A stretch of DNA of 64,000 bases, taken from positions 8,090 to 72,089 of the forward strand of contig CAZEWK010000033.1 of the NCBI GenBank assembly GCA_964515905.1, given 5' to 3'. Position numbers and translations under genes: made by a program. This DNA is from GCA-2712985 sp964515905 (GTDB taxonomy: Bacteria > Pseudomonadota > Alphaproteobacteria > UBA7887). Below the pieces are notes generated by a model that was not told the DNA's origin, did no database searches, and worked only from the letters and a program-made list of their open reading frames with translations. Positions 44,448 through 53,777 of the stretch are shown here, piece after piece (position 1 is the stretch's first letter; each line of letters opens with the position of its first letter).

Positions 44448-45560
44448 TTATTCAAACAGAACAACGCTTCTGATTGATTCACCTGCATGCATAAGGTCAA
44501 ATGCTTTATTAATTTCATCTAATGGCATGGTGTGGGTTATTAGGTCATCGATGTTAATTTTACCATCCATATACCAATCAACTATGCGTGGAACATCGGT
44601 TCGCCCCTTCGCACCCCCAAAAGCTGTGCCCCTCCAGTTTCGTCCTGTGACCAACTGAAACGGGCGTGTCGTGATCTCTTGCCCAGCTCCTGCAACACCG
44701 ATGATAATGGAGGTTCCCCACCCTTTATGGCAACATTCCAGGGCTTGGCGCATGACATTGACGTTTCCGATACATTCAAAACTGAAGTCTGCGCCACCGT
44801 TTGTAAGATTCACTAGGTAGGATACTAGATCATCCTTTACATCGCTAGGATTGACGAAGTGAGTCATTCCAAAATTTTCAGCTAAAGGCTGTTTTTTTGG
44901 GTTGGTATCTACCCCGACAATCATATCAGCTCCAGCTATACGTGCTCCTTGTATAACATTTAAACCGATTCCTCCGAGACCAAAGACAACGACGTTGTCC
45001 CCGGGCTTCACCTTGGCAGTATTCATTACGGCGCCAAGTCCCGTTGTGACGCCACATCCAATATAACAGACTTTATCAAAGGGGGCATCGGAGCGTATCT
45101 TTGCTAGAGCGATTTCCGGAACGACAGTATAATTTGAGAAGGTAGATGTCCCCATGTAATGATAAATTTTTTCTTTTCCTAAACTAAACCGACTCGTTCC
45201 ATCAGGCATTAGTCCCTGCCCCTGTGTCACTCGGATAGCTTGGCACAAGTTAGTTTTTCCACTCAAACAATAATCGCATTGTCTGCACTCCGGAGTGTAT
45301 AACGGAATTACATGGTCGCCCTTTTTTAGACTTTGGACTCCTTGGCCAACATCTACAACTACTCCTGCACCTTCATGACCTAGAATAGCTGGAAATATTC
45401 CTTCTGGATCTGCTCCAGAGAGTGTGAATTCGTCAGTGTGGCAAATTCCGGTGGCCTTAATTTCGACTAAGCATTCCCCTTCGCTAGGTCCATCTAATGC
45501 TACGGTTTCTATGGTAAGTGGAACTCCAGCTTTGTGTGCAATGGCAGCCCTGGTTTGCAT
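44448..45560 (-). CDS. frmA: S-(hydroxymethyl)glutathione dehydrogenase (class III alcohol dehydrogenase)
   Basis: A 370-residue zinc-dependent MDR enzyme that oxidises S-hydroxymethylglutathione to S-formylglutathione, detoxifying formaldehyde, and also reduces S-nitrosoglutathione. The catalytic zinc region GICHTDEFTLSG and GHEGAG, the four structural-zinc cysteines in CRQCDYCLSGKTNLC, and the FGLGGIGLNVIQGA cofactor fold are present. ATG 45560 is preceded by AGGAAGGA; a longer frame to 45617 lacks this. The usual S-formylglutathione hydrolase is not adjacent. Confidence 0.94.
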   Translation of the reverse strand: MQTRAAIAHKAGVPLTIETVALDGPSEGECLVEIKATGICHTDEFTLSGADPEGIFPAILGHEGAGVVVDVGQGVQSLKKGDHVIPLYTPECRQCDYCLSGKTNLCQAIRVTQGQGLMPDGTSRFSLGKEKIYHYMGTSTFSNYTVVPEIALAKIRSDAPFDKVCYIGCGVTTGLGAVMNTAKVKPGDNVVVFGLGGIGLNVIQGARIAGADMIVGVDTNPKKQPLAENFGMTHFVNPSDVKDDLVSYLVNLTNGGADFSFECIGNVNVMRQALECCHKGWGTSIIIGVAGAGQEITTRPFQLVTGRNWRGTAFGGAKGRTDVPRIVDWYMDGKINIDDLITHTMPLDEINKAFDLMHAGESIRSVVLFE

Positions 45561-45626
45561 AGTTTTCGTCCTTCCTGACTTATGAATAACTCGTAAGTGA
45601 TATGGCCTTATAGGCACGCAAAATGT

Positions 45627-46820
45627 TTAGTCTCCGCTAATATCCTGGTGATTCATCTGACGGAACGGAGAGTAATGAAATTCGATTCCACCAACGTGAG
45701 ATTCCACTTCTTCACGCTCATGCTTGAGGTAGTTGGCAACAGCCTTTCTAAAACTATCATTGCGAATCCAGTGGGCGCTGTAGGTAAGTCGAGGGAGATA
45801 GCCGCGGTGAATTTTGTGGGAGCCTTGGGCCCCAGCCTCTACCTGCTTTAGACCTCGCTCGATTGCAAAGTCGATAGCCCGATAATAACATACTTCAAAA
45901 TGAAGGCAGTCATGATCTTCTACACACCCCCAATGTCGCCCAAATAGCGTTTCGGTGCCAATAAAATTTAGGGCGCCAGCAATGTACCGATTATCGCGTC
46001 GGCACATTATTAAAACGATATGTTCCCTCATACGTTCATGAATCAAATCAAAAAAACTTCTGGTAAGATAGGGGGTGCCCCATTTTCGATGCCCGGTATC
46101 TGTATAAAACCGAAAAAAAGCATCCCAGTGCTCGGATTTTAGGTCGTCACCTGACAGTATTTCAATACTTATACCAGTGGATAAAGCTTTCGAACGCTCT
46201 TTTCTAATCGATTTTCTTTTGCGTGATGTGAGCTCAGCTAAAAAGTCCTCAAAAGAATGATATCCTTTGTTCTCCCAGTGGAATTGTTCGCCAGTTCTTA
46301 GCAAAAGGCCCGTGTCACCCATCAATTTCCATTCGTTTTCAGTGGGAAAAGTGATATGCAAAGAGGAGACCCCTAGTTTATCAGCAACTTGTGTAGCGGC
46401 ATTAATCAAAAATCTTTGATATTTTTCTCTAGATTCACCAGGTGGAGTTAGTAATCTTGGTCCTGTGGCAGGGGTAAAGGGAACAGACACTTGTAGCTTT
46501 GGGTAATAATGTCCTCCCGCATTTTCATAAGCATGAGCCCAATTATGATCAAAAACATATTCCCCCTGAGAATGACCTTTAACATACATTGGCATTGCAC
46601 CAATTAATTCACCGTTATCATTTTCAAGTAATAAATGGTGTGGTAGCCAACCAGTTTCAGCGACGCATGAACCGCTTTCTTCAAGTGACAAAAGGAAAGC
46701 ATAAAACAAAAATGGATTATCTGCGCCAGCACAGGCATCCCAATCGCTTGGGCTAACCTCGGATAGTGAGGAAATAGTGCGTGCGGTAGGGCGCAGAGGT
46801 TCCACGTCAGGGGACATCAT
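45627..46820 (-). CDS. GNAT/FemAB-like N-acyltransferase (DUF482)
   Basis: A 397-residue protein of the COG3146/DUF482 family, predicted to be a GNAT-fold acyltransferase. Family blocks are visible: NPFLFYAFLLSLEESGS near residue 35, the HNWAHAYENAGGHYYPKLQVSVPFTPATGPRLL region (about 110-145), and the C-terminal EAGAQGSHKIHRGYLPRLTYSAHW. It lies 18 bp downstream of the aminotransferase and probably forms an operon with it and the RidA gene. The acceptor substrate is unknown. Confidence 0.85.
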   Translation of the reverse strand: MMSPDVEPLRPTARTISSLSEVSPSDWDACAGADNPFLFYAFLLSLEESGSCVAETGWLPHHLLLENDNGELIGAMPMYVKGHSQGEYVFDHNWAHAYENAGGHYYPKLQVSVPFTPATGPRLLTPPGESREKYQRFLINAATQVADKLGVSSLHITFPTENEWKLMGDTGLLLRTGEQFHWENKGYHSFEDFLAELTSRKRKSIRKERSKALSTGISIEILSGDDLKSEHWDAFFRFYTDTGHRKWGTPYLTRSFFDLIHERMREHIVLIMCRRDNRYIAGALNFIGTETLFGRHWGCVEDHDCLHFEVCYYRAIDFAIERGLKQVEAGAQGSHKIHRGYLPRLTYSAHWIRNDSFRKAVANYLKHEREEVESHVGGIEFHYSPFRQMNHQDISGD

Positions 46821-46838
46821 TAAAGTTGGTAGGGCCCG

Positions 46839-48245
46839 TCAAGCAGCTTGCCACATTCCTTCGCTAATTAACTGATCTGCGAGTTTATTTAGACCACGGG
46901 TACCTCTATCCACCATTTCATCCACATCTGATTCAGTTATCACCAGTGGTGGAGAAAAAGCGATAGTATTAAGGATGGCCCGATTGATCATTCCTTCCTC
47001 TAATAATAGGCGTGTAACTTTCTCACCAATTTGTGCAGATGGATCAAACGGAATTTTATTTTCTTTGTCTGCTACTAGCTCAATTCCAGCCATCAATCCT
47101 GCGCCGCGGACTTCTCCAACTAATGGGTGGTTTGAGAAATTTTCTAGAAACTGATTACGCATATAAGTTCCAACCTTGTTTGCGTTATCTACTAGGTTCT
47201 CCCGTTGCATGATTTCTAGTGTTTTTAGGCCTGCAGCAGCAGCTAGTGGATGTCCGCCATAGGTATATCCATGTGCAAAAGGGCCAGTATCGGGTGATCC
47301 CGTCTTAAGAACATCCCAAACTTTTTCTGAAATTATTGCCGCCGACATGGGGACATACGCGCTTGTTAGTCCTTTTGCAATACTCATCATATCAGGTTCC
47401 AACTTATAGCGTTCTGAACCAAACATAGTTCCTAACCTGCCAAATCCACAGATCACTTCGTCAGCAATGAACAAGACATCGTGCTTCTTTAAGACCTTTT
47501 GGATTTCTATGAAGTACCCTTCGGGTGGTGTAATTACTCCACCGGCTCCCATTACAGGTTCAGCAATGAACGCAGCGACCGTCTCTGGACCTTCTTGCTC
47601 AATCAGGTCGTCCAGTTCCTTAGCCAGGCGTTTGGAGAAATCTGCTTCCGATTCACCTTCCTTAGATCCCCAGTAATGATGTGGTGAAGAGGTATGAAGG
47701 AATCCTTCTAACGGTAAATTGAAATAAGCGTGGTTTCGGGGCAACCCGGTCATGCTAGCCGCGACAGCCGTTACGCCGTGATATCCCTGTTGTCGGGATA
47801 TGATTTTTCTTTTCTCCGGTTTTCCTCGTAGGTTATTATAATACCAGGCAATTTTGACTTGTGTGTCGTTTGCTTCTGAACCTGAGTTACAAAAAAATAC
47901 CTTACTCATATGGTTCGGTGCAATCGCTAGCACCTCATCTGCTAGCCGAATTGCTGGTTCATTGGCCATTGAAAAGAAAAGGTGATAATAGGCAATTTTA
48001 TTTGCCTGCTCTGTAATAGCATCTACCATCTCTTGGCGGCCATAACCTATATTAACGCACCAAAGCCCCCCCATGGCGTCAAGGTAATCTCGACCTTTAT
48101 TATCAGTTACTCTTGCGGCGTGACCCTCTGTAATAACAATTGGACCGTGGTTAAGATGTTGTGCAAGAGACGTGTATGGATGGAGTAAGCTTTGTTTATC
48201 CATTTCCTCGAGAGAAATATTTCGTGGGATGGTGGGGCTAGTCAT
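46839..48245 (-). CDS. Class III (omega-amino acid/polyamine:pyruvate) aminotransferase
   Basis: A 468-residue PLP enzyme of the aspartate-aminotransferase-fold class III family. It has the phosphate-binding FFCNSGSEANDT, the aromatic YHGVTAVAASMTGLP block, the cofactor Asp in LFIADEVICGFGRLG and the Schiff-base Lys in MSIAKGLTSAYVPM. Length and motifs match the beta-alanine/putrescine/taurine:pyruvate group. RidA upstream (30 bp) would clear the reactive enamine or imine intermediates that such enzymes release. Precise amino donor unknown. Confidence 0.88.
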   Translation of the reverse strand: MTSPTIPRNISLEEMDKQSLLHPYTSLAQHLNHGPIVITEGHAARVTDNKGRDYLDAMGGLWCVNIGYGRQEMVDAITEQANKIAYYHLFFSMANEPAIRLADEVLAIAPNHMSKVFFCNSGSEANDTQVKIAWYYNNLRGKPEKRKIISRQQGYHGVTAVAASMTGLPRNHAYFNLPLEGFLHTSSPHHYWGSKEGESEADFSKRLAKELDDLIEQEGPETVAAFIAEPVMGAGGVITPPEGYFIEIQKVLKKHDVLFIADEVICGFGRLGTMFGSERYKLEPDMMSIAKGLTSAYVPMSAAIISEKVWDVLKTGSPDTGPFAHGYTYGGHPLAAAAGLKTLEIMQRENLVDNANKVGTYMRNQFLENFSNHPLVGEVRGAGLMAGIELVADKENKIPFDPSAQIGEKVTRLLLEEGMINRAILNTIAFSPPLVITESDVDEMVDRGTRGLNKLADQLISEGMWQAA

Positions 48246-48275
48246 TGTAAATCCCTTAATTAGTTTGAGCTCATA

Positions 48276-48749
48276 TTAAAGTGGTGAAATTTCGAATACA
48301 GCATCTGATTCTGTCGCACAATTCCTGGGTAGTGCATTGGTTCCTACGGCAAAGCGTGCATGGCGCCCTGCCTCTCCGAATACCTCAACCATTAAATCAG
48401 ATACTCCGTTTGCTATCTGGGGTTGTTGTTGGAAACCATCAACACAGTTTACAAATACTCCAATCTTCACGCATTTATTGACTCGATCCAAATCACCTTC
48501 GCATGCTTCCTTTACCTGTGCCAACAAATTAAGGCCACACACGCGGGCACTCTTTATTGCTTCTTCAACAGAAATTTCGGCGCCAACTTTTCCAATATGC
48601 AGAATATCCCCATTCCAAAACGGTATTTGACCCGCTATAAAAACCAGATTGTTTGTAACTATAAACGGTACGTAGTTCGCGGCAGGGGATGCCGGATTTG
48701 GTAAAATAATACCTAGTTCGTTCAACCGTTTTTCAATTTTTCCAGCCAT
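48276..48749 (-). CDS. RidA/YjgF-family enamine deaminase
   Basis: A 157-residue RidA-like protein, related to the longer subgroup. FIAGQIPFWNGD and the VFGEAGRHARFAVG segment with the key Arg are seen near residues 52-65 and 124-138. RidA proteins hydrolyse reactive enamines/imines formed by PLP enzymes. It is placed as first gene of an operon with the class III aminotransferase and the GNAT protein. Divergent from msrA with a 144-bp promoter region. Confidence 0.87.
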   Translation of the reverse strand: MAGKIEKRLNELGIILPNPASPAANYVPFIVTNNLVFIAGQIPFWNGDILHIGKVGAEISVEEAIKSARVCGLNLLAQVKEACEGDLDRVNKCVKIGVFVNCVDGFQQQPQIANGVSDLMVEVFGEAGRHARFAVGTNALPRNCATESDAVFEISPL

Positions 48750-48893
48750 CCATATGCTCCCATTTTTTTCTATTATAGACTAATATAACCATACACAAAA
48801 TTGGAATTAGTCTTACTTGCCATTCTGGTTCAAAGAAGGCAAATACTGGGTCTATATAGGTTATTTTTCTATTAGAGAAAAAGGGGGACATTG

Positions 48894-49364
48894 ATGGAAC
48901 AAGCAACATTTGGTGCCGGCTGTTTCTGGGGCATAGAGGCGGCATTTCGAAAAATCCCCGGGGTCAGAGAGACCTCAGTTGGCTATTGCGGCGGGAACGT
49001 GGCCAATCCAACCTACGAACAAGTCTGTTCGGATATGACGGGACATGTTGAAGTTGTGCGCGTGGGGTTTGATCCTGACGAGGTTAGTTATGATCAGCTA
49101 TTGAATGTATTCTGGGATCTTCACGATCCTACGCAAGTAAATAGGCAAGGGCCGGATACTGGGAGCCAGTACCGAACCGTTATTTTTGCCCACTCTGAAG
49201 AGCAATCAAACGTTGCGGTCCGCTCTAAAACAAGACTGGAACAAAATGGAGGATTTGCTAGGCCGATTGCTACTACGATTGAAGCAGTTGGGGATTTCTG
49301 GCTAGCCGAAGATTACCATCAACAATTTTTTGATAAACGGGGTATTTCTTCTACTGGCCATTAG
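48894..49364 (+). CDS. msrA: Peptide-methionine (S)-S-oxide reductase
   Basis: A 156-residue MsrA that repairs oxidised methionine. The active site GAGCFWGIEAAFRKIPGV contains the catalytic Cys at position 10. The HDPTQVNRQGPDTGSQYRTVIF block binds the sulfoxide. The usual C-terminal resolving Cys residues are not obvious (the protein ends in STGH), so recycling may use another route. ATG 48894 follows AGGGGG; a TTG three bases upstream is less likely. Confidence 0.94.
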   Translation: MEQATFGAGCFWGIEAAFRKIPGVRETSVGYCGGNVANPTYEQVCSDMTGHVEVVRVGFDPDEVSYDQLLNVFWDLHDPTQVNRQGPDTGSQYRTVIFAHSEEQSNVAVRSKTRLEQNGGFARPIATTIEAVGDFWLAEDYHQQFFDKRGISSTGH

Positions 49365-49447
49365 AGAAATATTCATCTTTAATTTTTTGGTTGTCTTAGT
49401 TGTTAGAACAGTGAGGCATACCGTTTTTGGATTGGAGTGAAAAAAAG

Positions 49448-50227
49448 GTGTCATATTCTGAAATTTTATATAACGAAAAAGGATCAGTCGGTTGGTTGAC
49501 ACTAAATCGTCCCGATGACGGAAACATGTTCACAGAAACTATGTGTCATGAGATTCGAGATTGTATCAACGAATGTCGTAGAGAGACGCGAACACGTGTG
49601 TTGATTTTGACTGGGGCAGGGGAAAAATTTTTCTGCATTGGTGGTAGGAAGGAAGGTATGGAGAAAACGAATCTATATGCTGGTGTTCTTCCTACGTTAG
49701 AGATGTATGAAGCGATTGATAAGATTCAGAAACCAGTGATCGCTTGCGTGAATGGATTTGCTGTAGGAGGTGGCAATGTTCTTCAAATGGTTTGTGATTT
49801 AACTATTGCCAAAGAGAGCGCAGTATTTCGGCAAGTAGGGCCTATGATGGGTTCGTTTGATGCAGGTTATGGGACTTGGTATTTAGAAGATTTAGTAGGG
49901 AAAAAACGAGCCAAAGAGATGTGGTATGCCAACACTAAGTTGAGTGCCAAAGAGGCTCTTGATATCGGTCTTATCAATAGGGTAGTTCCCGATACGGAAC
50001 TTTCTGTTGCAACGGAATCCTTTGCCGAAGAAGTTGCAAAACGTGGATCCGTTGCATTGGCTGCTTTGAAAGCGTCGTTTAATGCGAGACATGGCGGTGT
50101 AAGTGGTCTAGCAAGGTTAGCCCACGATGTATTGTTGCCCCAATATCTAAGTAACGAAGAATCAGCAGAATTAAACGCCTCATTTCGGGAAAAAAGAACT
50201 CCTGATTCAACAAAATTTGGCCACTAA
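49448..50227 (+). CDS. Crotonase-family enzyme, BadI/MenB-like
   Basis: A 259-residue enoyl-CoA hydratase/isomerase-fold protein. The two oxyanion-hole regions (GEKFFCIGGRKEGM and VNGFAVGGGNVLQMVCDL) are present. GSFDAGYGTWYLEDLVGKKRAKEMWY.....SAKEALDIGLIN strongly resembles BadI (2-ketocyclohexanecarboxyl-CoA hydrolase) and MenB rather than ordinary hydratases. This points to ring-cleavage of an alicyclic or polyketide-like CoA ester. GTG 49448 has GGAG about 10 nt upstream; a TTG at 49427 is the alternative. It is the first gene of a run of co-directional CoA-ester genes. Confidence 0.82.
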   Translation: MSYSEILYNEKGSVGWLTLNRPDDGNMFTETMCHEIRDCINECRRETRTRVLILTGAGEKFFCIGGRKEGMEKTNLYAGVLPTLEMYEAIDKIQKPVIACVNGFAVGGGNVLQMVCDLTIAKESAVFRQVGPMMGSFDAGYGTWYLEDLVGKKRAKEMWYANTKLSAKEALDIGLINRVVPDTELSVATESFAEEVAKRGSVALAALKASFNARHGGVSGLARLAHDVLLPQYLSNEESAELNASFREKRTPDSTKFGH

Positions 50228-50228
50228 A

Positions 50229-51938
50229 ATGCCCTTGTTGACTTTGCACAATCCGGGTCAAGCAAAAAATTATTATGAGTCGGGGCTTTGGAGGCAGGAA
50301 AGTCTGTATGACTATGCATTGATGCAGGCAGAGAGTTATCCTGATGATTTTGCGTTGAGGGATAGTACTACACGTCTAACTTGGAGAAATGTTATTGATC
50401 AATCGACTTCTATAGCGAAAGCCTTAGAAAAGGCGGGTTTAGGTGCGGGTGATCGAGTGGCAATGGGAATTTCAAACAGAGTAGAGGCTCCTTTGGTTCT
50501 TTTGGCATGTTCCCGTAATGGCTATGTGTGTAATCCGTCGCTCCATCGAAATTATACACTGGCTGAAATGTATTCGCTTATTGATGAATTGGATGCTGTC
50601 GCTGTGATCAGCGAAAATAAATGGAATGCAGATAAGGGCGACCTTGCCCAATTGATTAGAAACAAGGGGGTTGGTCGTGTGTGTTTTTCGTTGTCGTCTG
50701 ATAGGGCGTCACCAGATGACTTTTCAAGGTTAACAAATAATAACAGTGAGACAGTATCGGTGTCGTTGGGGGCTGATAAAGTTTGCTATCTGGCTTTTAC
50801 GTCCGGGACAACAGGAAAACCGAAAGGTGTGATGCATAGTGATAATACACTTCTTGCAAATGCTCGTGATATGGTGGAGCGCTGGCAACATGATCGATTT
50901 ACAGTGCTTCTGTCTCTTAGCCCACTGTCACACCATATTGCATGGGTTGGATTTGCTCAGGCTTTAGTGGCTGGTTGTGAATTTGTAATCAATGATCCTC
51001 CTCAAGGAATGACCCCGTTAGACTGGATATGTGAATCGAAAGCGACTTATGTAATGGGTGTTCCTACTCACGCTATAGACTTGCTGGAAGAACAAGTTAA
51101 AAAGAGTCAGAAGTCGATGGGAGAGGTGAAGGTGTTTTATATGGCGGGGGCGCCTATTCCCAAGGTAACAGCGGAGAAATTTGTTGCCCAAGGCATTATC
51201 CCGCAGAACGTGTATGGAATGACTGAGAATTCCTCCCATCACTATACTCACCCAAATGATAGTACTGAGGTGATCGTTTCGAGTTGTGGGCGGGGAGGTG
51301 CGGCATATGAGATTGAAATTTTTGATTCAGAAAATAAAAACATTCCTATGAATAATGGTGAGGTGGGAGAAATTGGAGGAAGAGGGGCAGCACTAATGCT
51401 TGGTTATTTTTTTGAATTTTTTTTATTTTGTGCATCAATTATGCTTGTTTATTTTAATGATCAGGAGTCTACTTAAAAGTCCTTTAACAATGATGTATGG
51501 TTTTTTTGTGGAGATCTCGGCCGACTTGACGCACAAGGGAATTTACAGGTTGTGGGCCGGCTCAAAGATATTATTATTCGAGGCGGCCGGAATATTTACC
51601 CGCGTAAGATAGAAGATCTAGTTATGGCTTATCCGGGAGTGGAAAAAGCGGCAGTGATACCCGTTCCTGATAATCGTCTTGGAGAAAAAGTTTGTTTAGT
51701 GATTTTGAGGGGTCAAGGTCAAGATCCTTCTTCCGACGGGGTATTAAGATTTTTGTATGGATCTGGTCTATCTATTTATGACATGCCGGAATACTTCTCG
51801 GTACGGGATGACCTTCCTTTGACGCCTAGTGGTAAGATTCTTAAACGTTCATTGATTTTTGAATTAAAGCAAGGAACTTTAATTCCAAAACCGGTTCGTT
51901 TTAAAATCGGTGATGAGAGTGGGGATCATAAAATCTAA
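50229..51938 (+). pseudogene. AMP-binding acyl-CoA synthetase interrupted by nonsense codon and 45-bp insertion
   Basis: A single reading frame from ATG 50229 (1 nt after the crotonase stop) encodes a CoA ligase broken only by TAA 51474-51476, where homologues have Glu or Lys in the segment STxKSFNNDxWFxxGDLGRLD. Just before it, a 45-bp in-frame insertion (51411-51455) adds a Phe-rich hydrophobic stretch. Its last 15 bp (ATGCTTGTTTATTTT) repeat the 15 bp preceding it with one mismatch. Before the stop lie FTSGTTGKPKGV and YGMTENSSHH; after it, GRLKDIIIRGGRNIYP and the Lys of TPSGKILK. The two halves would be about 415 and 154 residues. Recent decay, a domain-split expression mode, or an assembly error are possible. 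Confidence 0.85.
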
Positions 51939-51939
51939 G

Positions 51940-52710
51940 ATGAACTTGATAAATTTAGACTGGCAAGACGATGTTGCGGTAATGAGTATTAACCGGCCGG
52001 ATTCGTTAAATGCTTTGTCCTTCGCTCTATTAGATGAAATGGAACACAAGTTTAAGGAAGTGAAAAAATCAAAAAGCCGAGCTCTGATTGTAACAGGGAC
52101 TGGTGATAGAGCTTTTTGCGCTGGAGCTGATGTTGGGGAACTTACTGATAAAACCGTATTTGAACATCGACTTGGTGTAGAGCGTGGCCAAATGTTATTC
52201 GAAGACTTGTCTCTCTTTCCTGTGCCAGTAATTGCCTTTATCAACGGGTACGCTTTTGGTGGAGGTTTAGAACTAGCATTAGCTTGTGATTTTCGGTTAG
52301 CAGGGCCTAAAGCTAAGATGGGTTTACCGGAAATTAAATTGGGTTTGATCCCTGGTTACGGTGGTACACAGAGGTTACCACGCTTAATTGGGGAGGCTCG
52401 TGCTCTCGAACTTATACTTACGGGCAAATCTATTTCAGCTGTGGAAGCATTAGAAATGGGCCTCGTGAACTCTATAGTGAAAGGCGACGGGATTCAGTCA
52501 GCAATTCAATTCTCCAAACAATTTACTGGTTACAGCCTTGTTGCTTTACGACACGCGAGAAGTGCGATAAAGCGGGCGTTCGATCAACCGATACAAGTGG
52601 GTTTGCGAGTAGAGGCGGATTGTTCGGTATTAACGTACCAAAGTGACGATGCTGCGGAAGGTATTAGGGCATTCGTAAATAAACGAGATCCAGTATTTCT
52701 AGATAAGTGA
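51940..52710 (+). CDS. Enoyl-CoA hydratase/isomerase family protein
   Basis: A 256-residue crotonase-fold enzyme. The oxyanion segments GDRAFCAGADVGEL and INGYAFGGGLELALACDF and the catalytic-Glu region MGLPEIKLGLIPGYGGTQRLPRLIG are those of true enoyl-CoA hydratases, with both Glu residues (LPE and the later E of the A-E-L pattern) present. It hydrates trans-2-enoyl-CoA to 3-hydroxyacyl-CoA. ATG 51940 starts one base after the stop of the interrupted ligase, showing operonic arrangement. Confidence 0.9.
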   Translation: MNLINLDWQDDVAVMSINRPDSLNALSFALLDEMEHKFKEVKKSKSRALIVTGTGDRAFCAGADVGELTDKTVFEHRLGVERGQMLFEDLSLFPVPVIAFINGYAFGGGLELALACDFRLAGPKAKMGLPEIKLGLIPGYGGTQRLPRLIGEARALELILTGKSISAVEALEMGLVNSIVKGDGIQSAIQFSKQFTGYSLVALRHARSAIKRAFDQPIQVGLRVEADCSVLTYQSDDAAEGIRAFVNKRDPVFLDK

Positions 52711-52757
52711 TCACTATTCGATTATGAACTTCGTTTTTTAGTAAAAGAAGAGTTGGT

Positions 52758-53747
52758 ATGCGTGCGTTATTGTTAAAGGAATATGGACAGCCAGAGAATT
52801 GCCAATTTTGTGAGGTACCGGATTTAAAACCGTCTTTGGGAGAGGTGCTTATTCAAGTATCTGCTGCGGGGATAAGTTATGTGGATCTTTTGGTTATATC
52901 GGGCCAATATCAGATAAAACCTCCTGTTCCCTTTTCTCCGGGGAAGGAGGTGGCTGGTGATGTGGTGAGCATTGGCGAAGACGTGACGTCTATAAAGCAG
53001 GGAGATCGAGTGTTAGCCCTCGTAGAATATGGTGCTTTTGCCGATCAAGTATGTGTTCCACAGGAGCAATGCTTTGTCATGCCGGACAAGATGAGTTTTG
53101 AGGCTGCCTCTGGTTTTGGTCTTTCCTATCAGACCGCATATTTCGCGCTTCATGATAGGGCTCGATTGAAGAATAACGATGTAATTTTTACCACTGGTGC
53201 GGGAAGTGGTGTTGGATTGGCTGTCGTGGAGCTTTCAAAGGCATATGGCGCTACAGTTCTTGCTGGGCTTACCAATTTGTCTAAAATTGGTGTAACTAAG
53301 GCAGCGGGTGCAGACGCTATAATAGATTTATCCAAACCTGATTTAAGGAATTCACTCCGCGAGCAAATCTACGCTCAAACTGATGGTAAGGGTGCTGACG
53401 TAATAGTAGATATGATTGGTGGCGACGTTTTCGACTCCTCTCTAAGAGCCTTGGCCTGGAGGGGAAGGATAGTGGTTGTTGGCTTTGCGTCTGGGCGAAT
53501 TCCCTCGATGAAAACAAATTATTTGCTCTTGAAGAACATAGAAGTTTCGGGTCTTGATTGGTCTGATTATCGGGGACGTGACCCCGAATGGGTGCTAGAA
53601 GTACAATCAAAGCTATTTAATTTATATGAATTAGGAAGGATCAACACCCATGTATACCACACTATTCCAATAGAGAAATTTCTTGAGGCAGTGAAATTGA
53701 TACAACAAAGGTCGTTTACAGGCCGAATAGCTTTAACGTTTTCATAA
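52758..53747 (+). CDS. NADPH:quinone oxidoreductase-like MDR protein
   Basis: A 329-residue zinc-independent medium-chain reductase. VSAAGISYVDLLVISGQYQIKPPVPFSPGKEVAG and the cofactor motif TGAGSGVGLAVVELSKAYGA, with the GADVIVDMIGGDVFD block, identify the QOR family. It may reduce a quinone or the double bond of an acyl-CoA-like enone. It follows the enoyl-CoA hydratase by 47 bp in the same orientation and belongs to the same CoA-ester cluster. Confidence 0.87.
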   Translation: MRALLLKEYGQPENCQFCEVPDLKPSLGEVLIQVSAAGISYVDLLVISGQYQIKPPVPFSPGKEVAGDVVSIGEDVTSIKQGDRVLALVEYGAFADQVCVPQEQCFVMPDKMSFEAASGFGLSYQTAYFALHDRARLKNNDVIFTTGAGSGVGLAVVELSKAYGATVLAGLTNLSKIGVTKAAGADAIIDLSKPDLRNSLREQIYAQTDGKGADVIVDMIGGDVFDSSLRALAWRGRIVVVGFASGRIPSMKTNYLLLKNIEVSGLDWSDYRGRDPEWVLEVQSKLFNLYELGRINTHVYHTIPIEKFLEAVKLIQQRSFTGRIALTFS

Positions 53748-53777
53748 AGGCGGCCGCTTATTGCTGGGGTAGAACTA

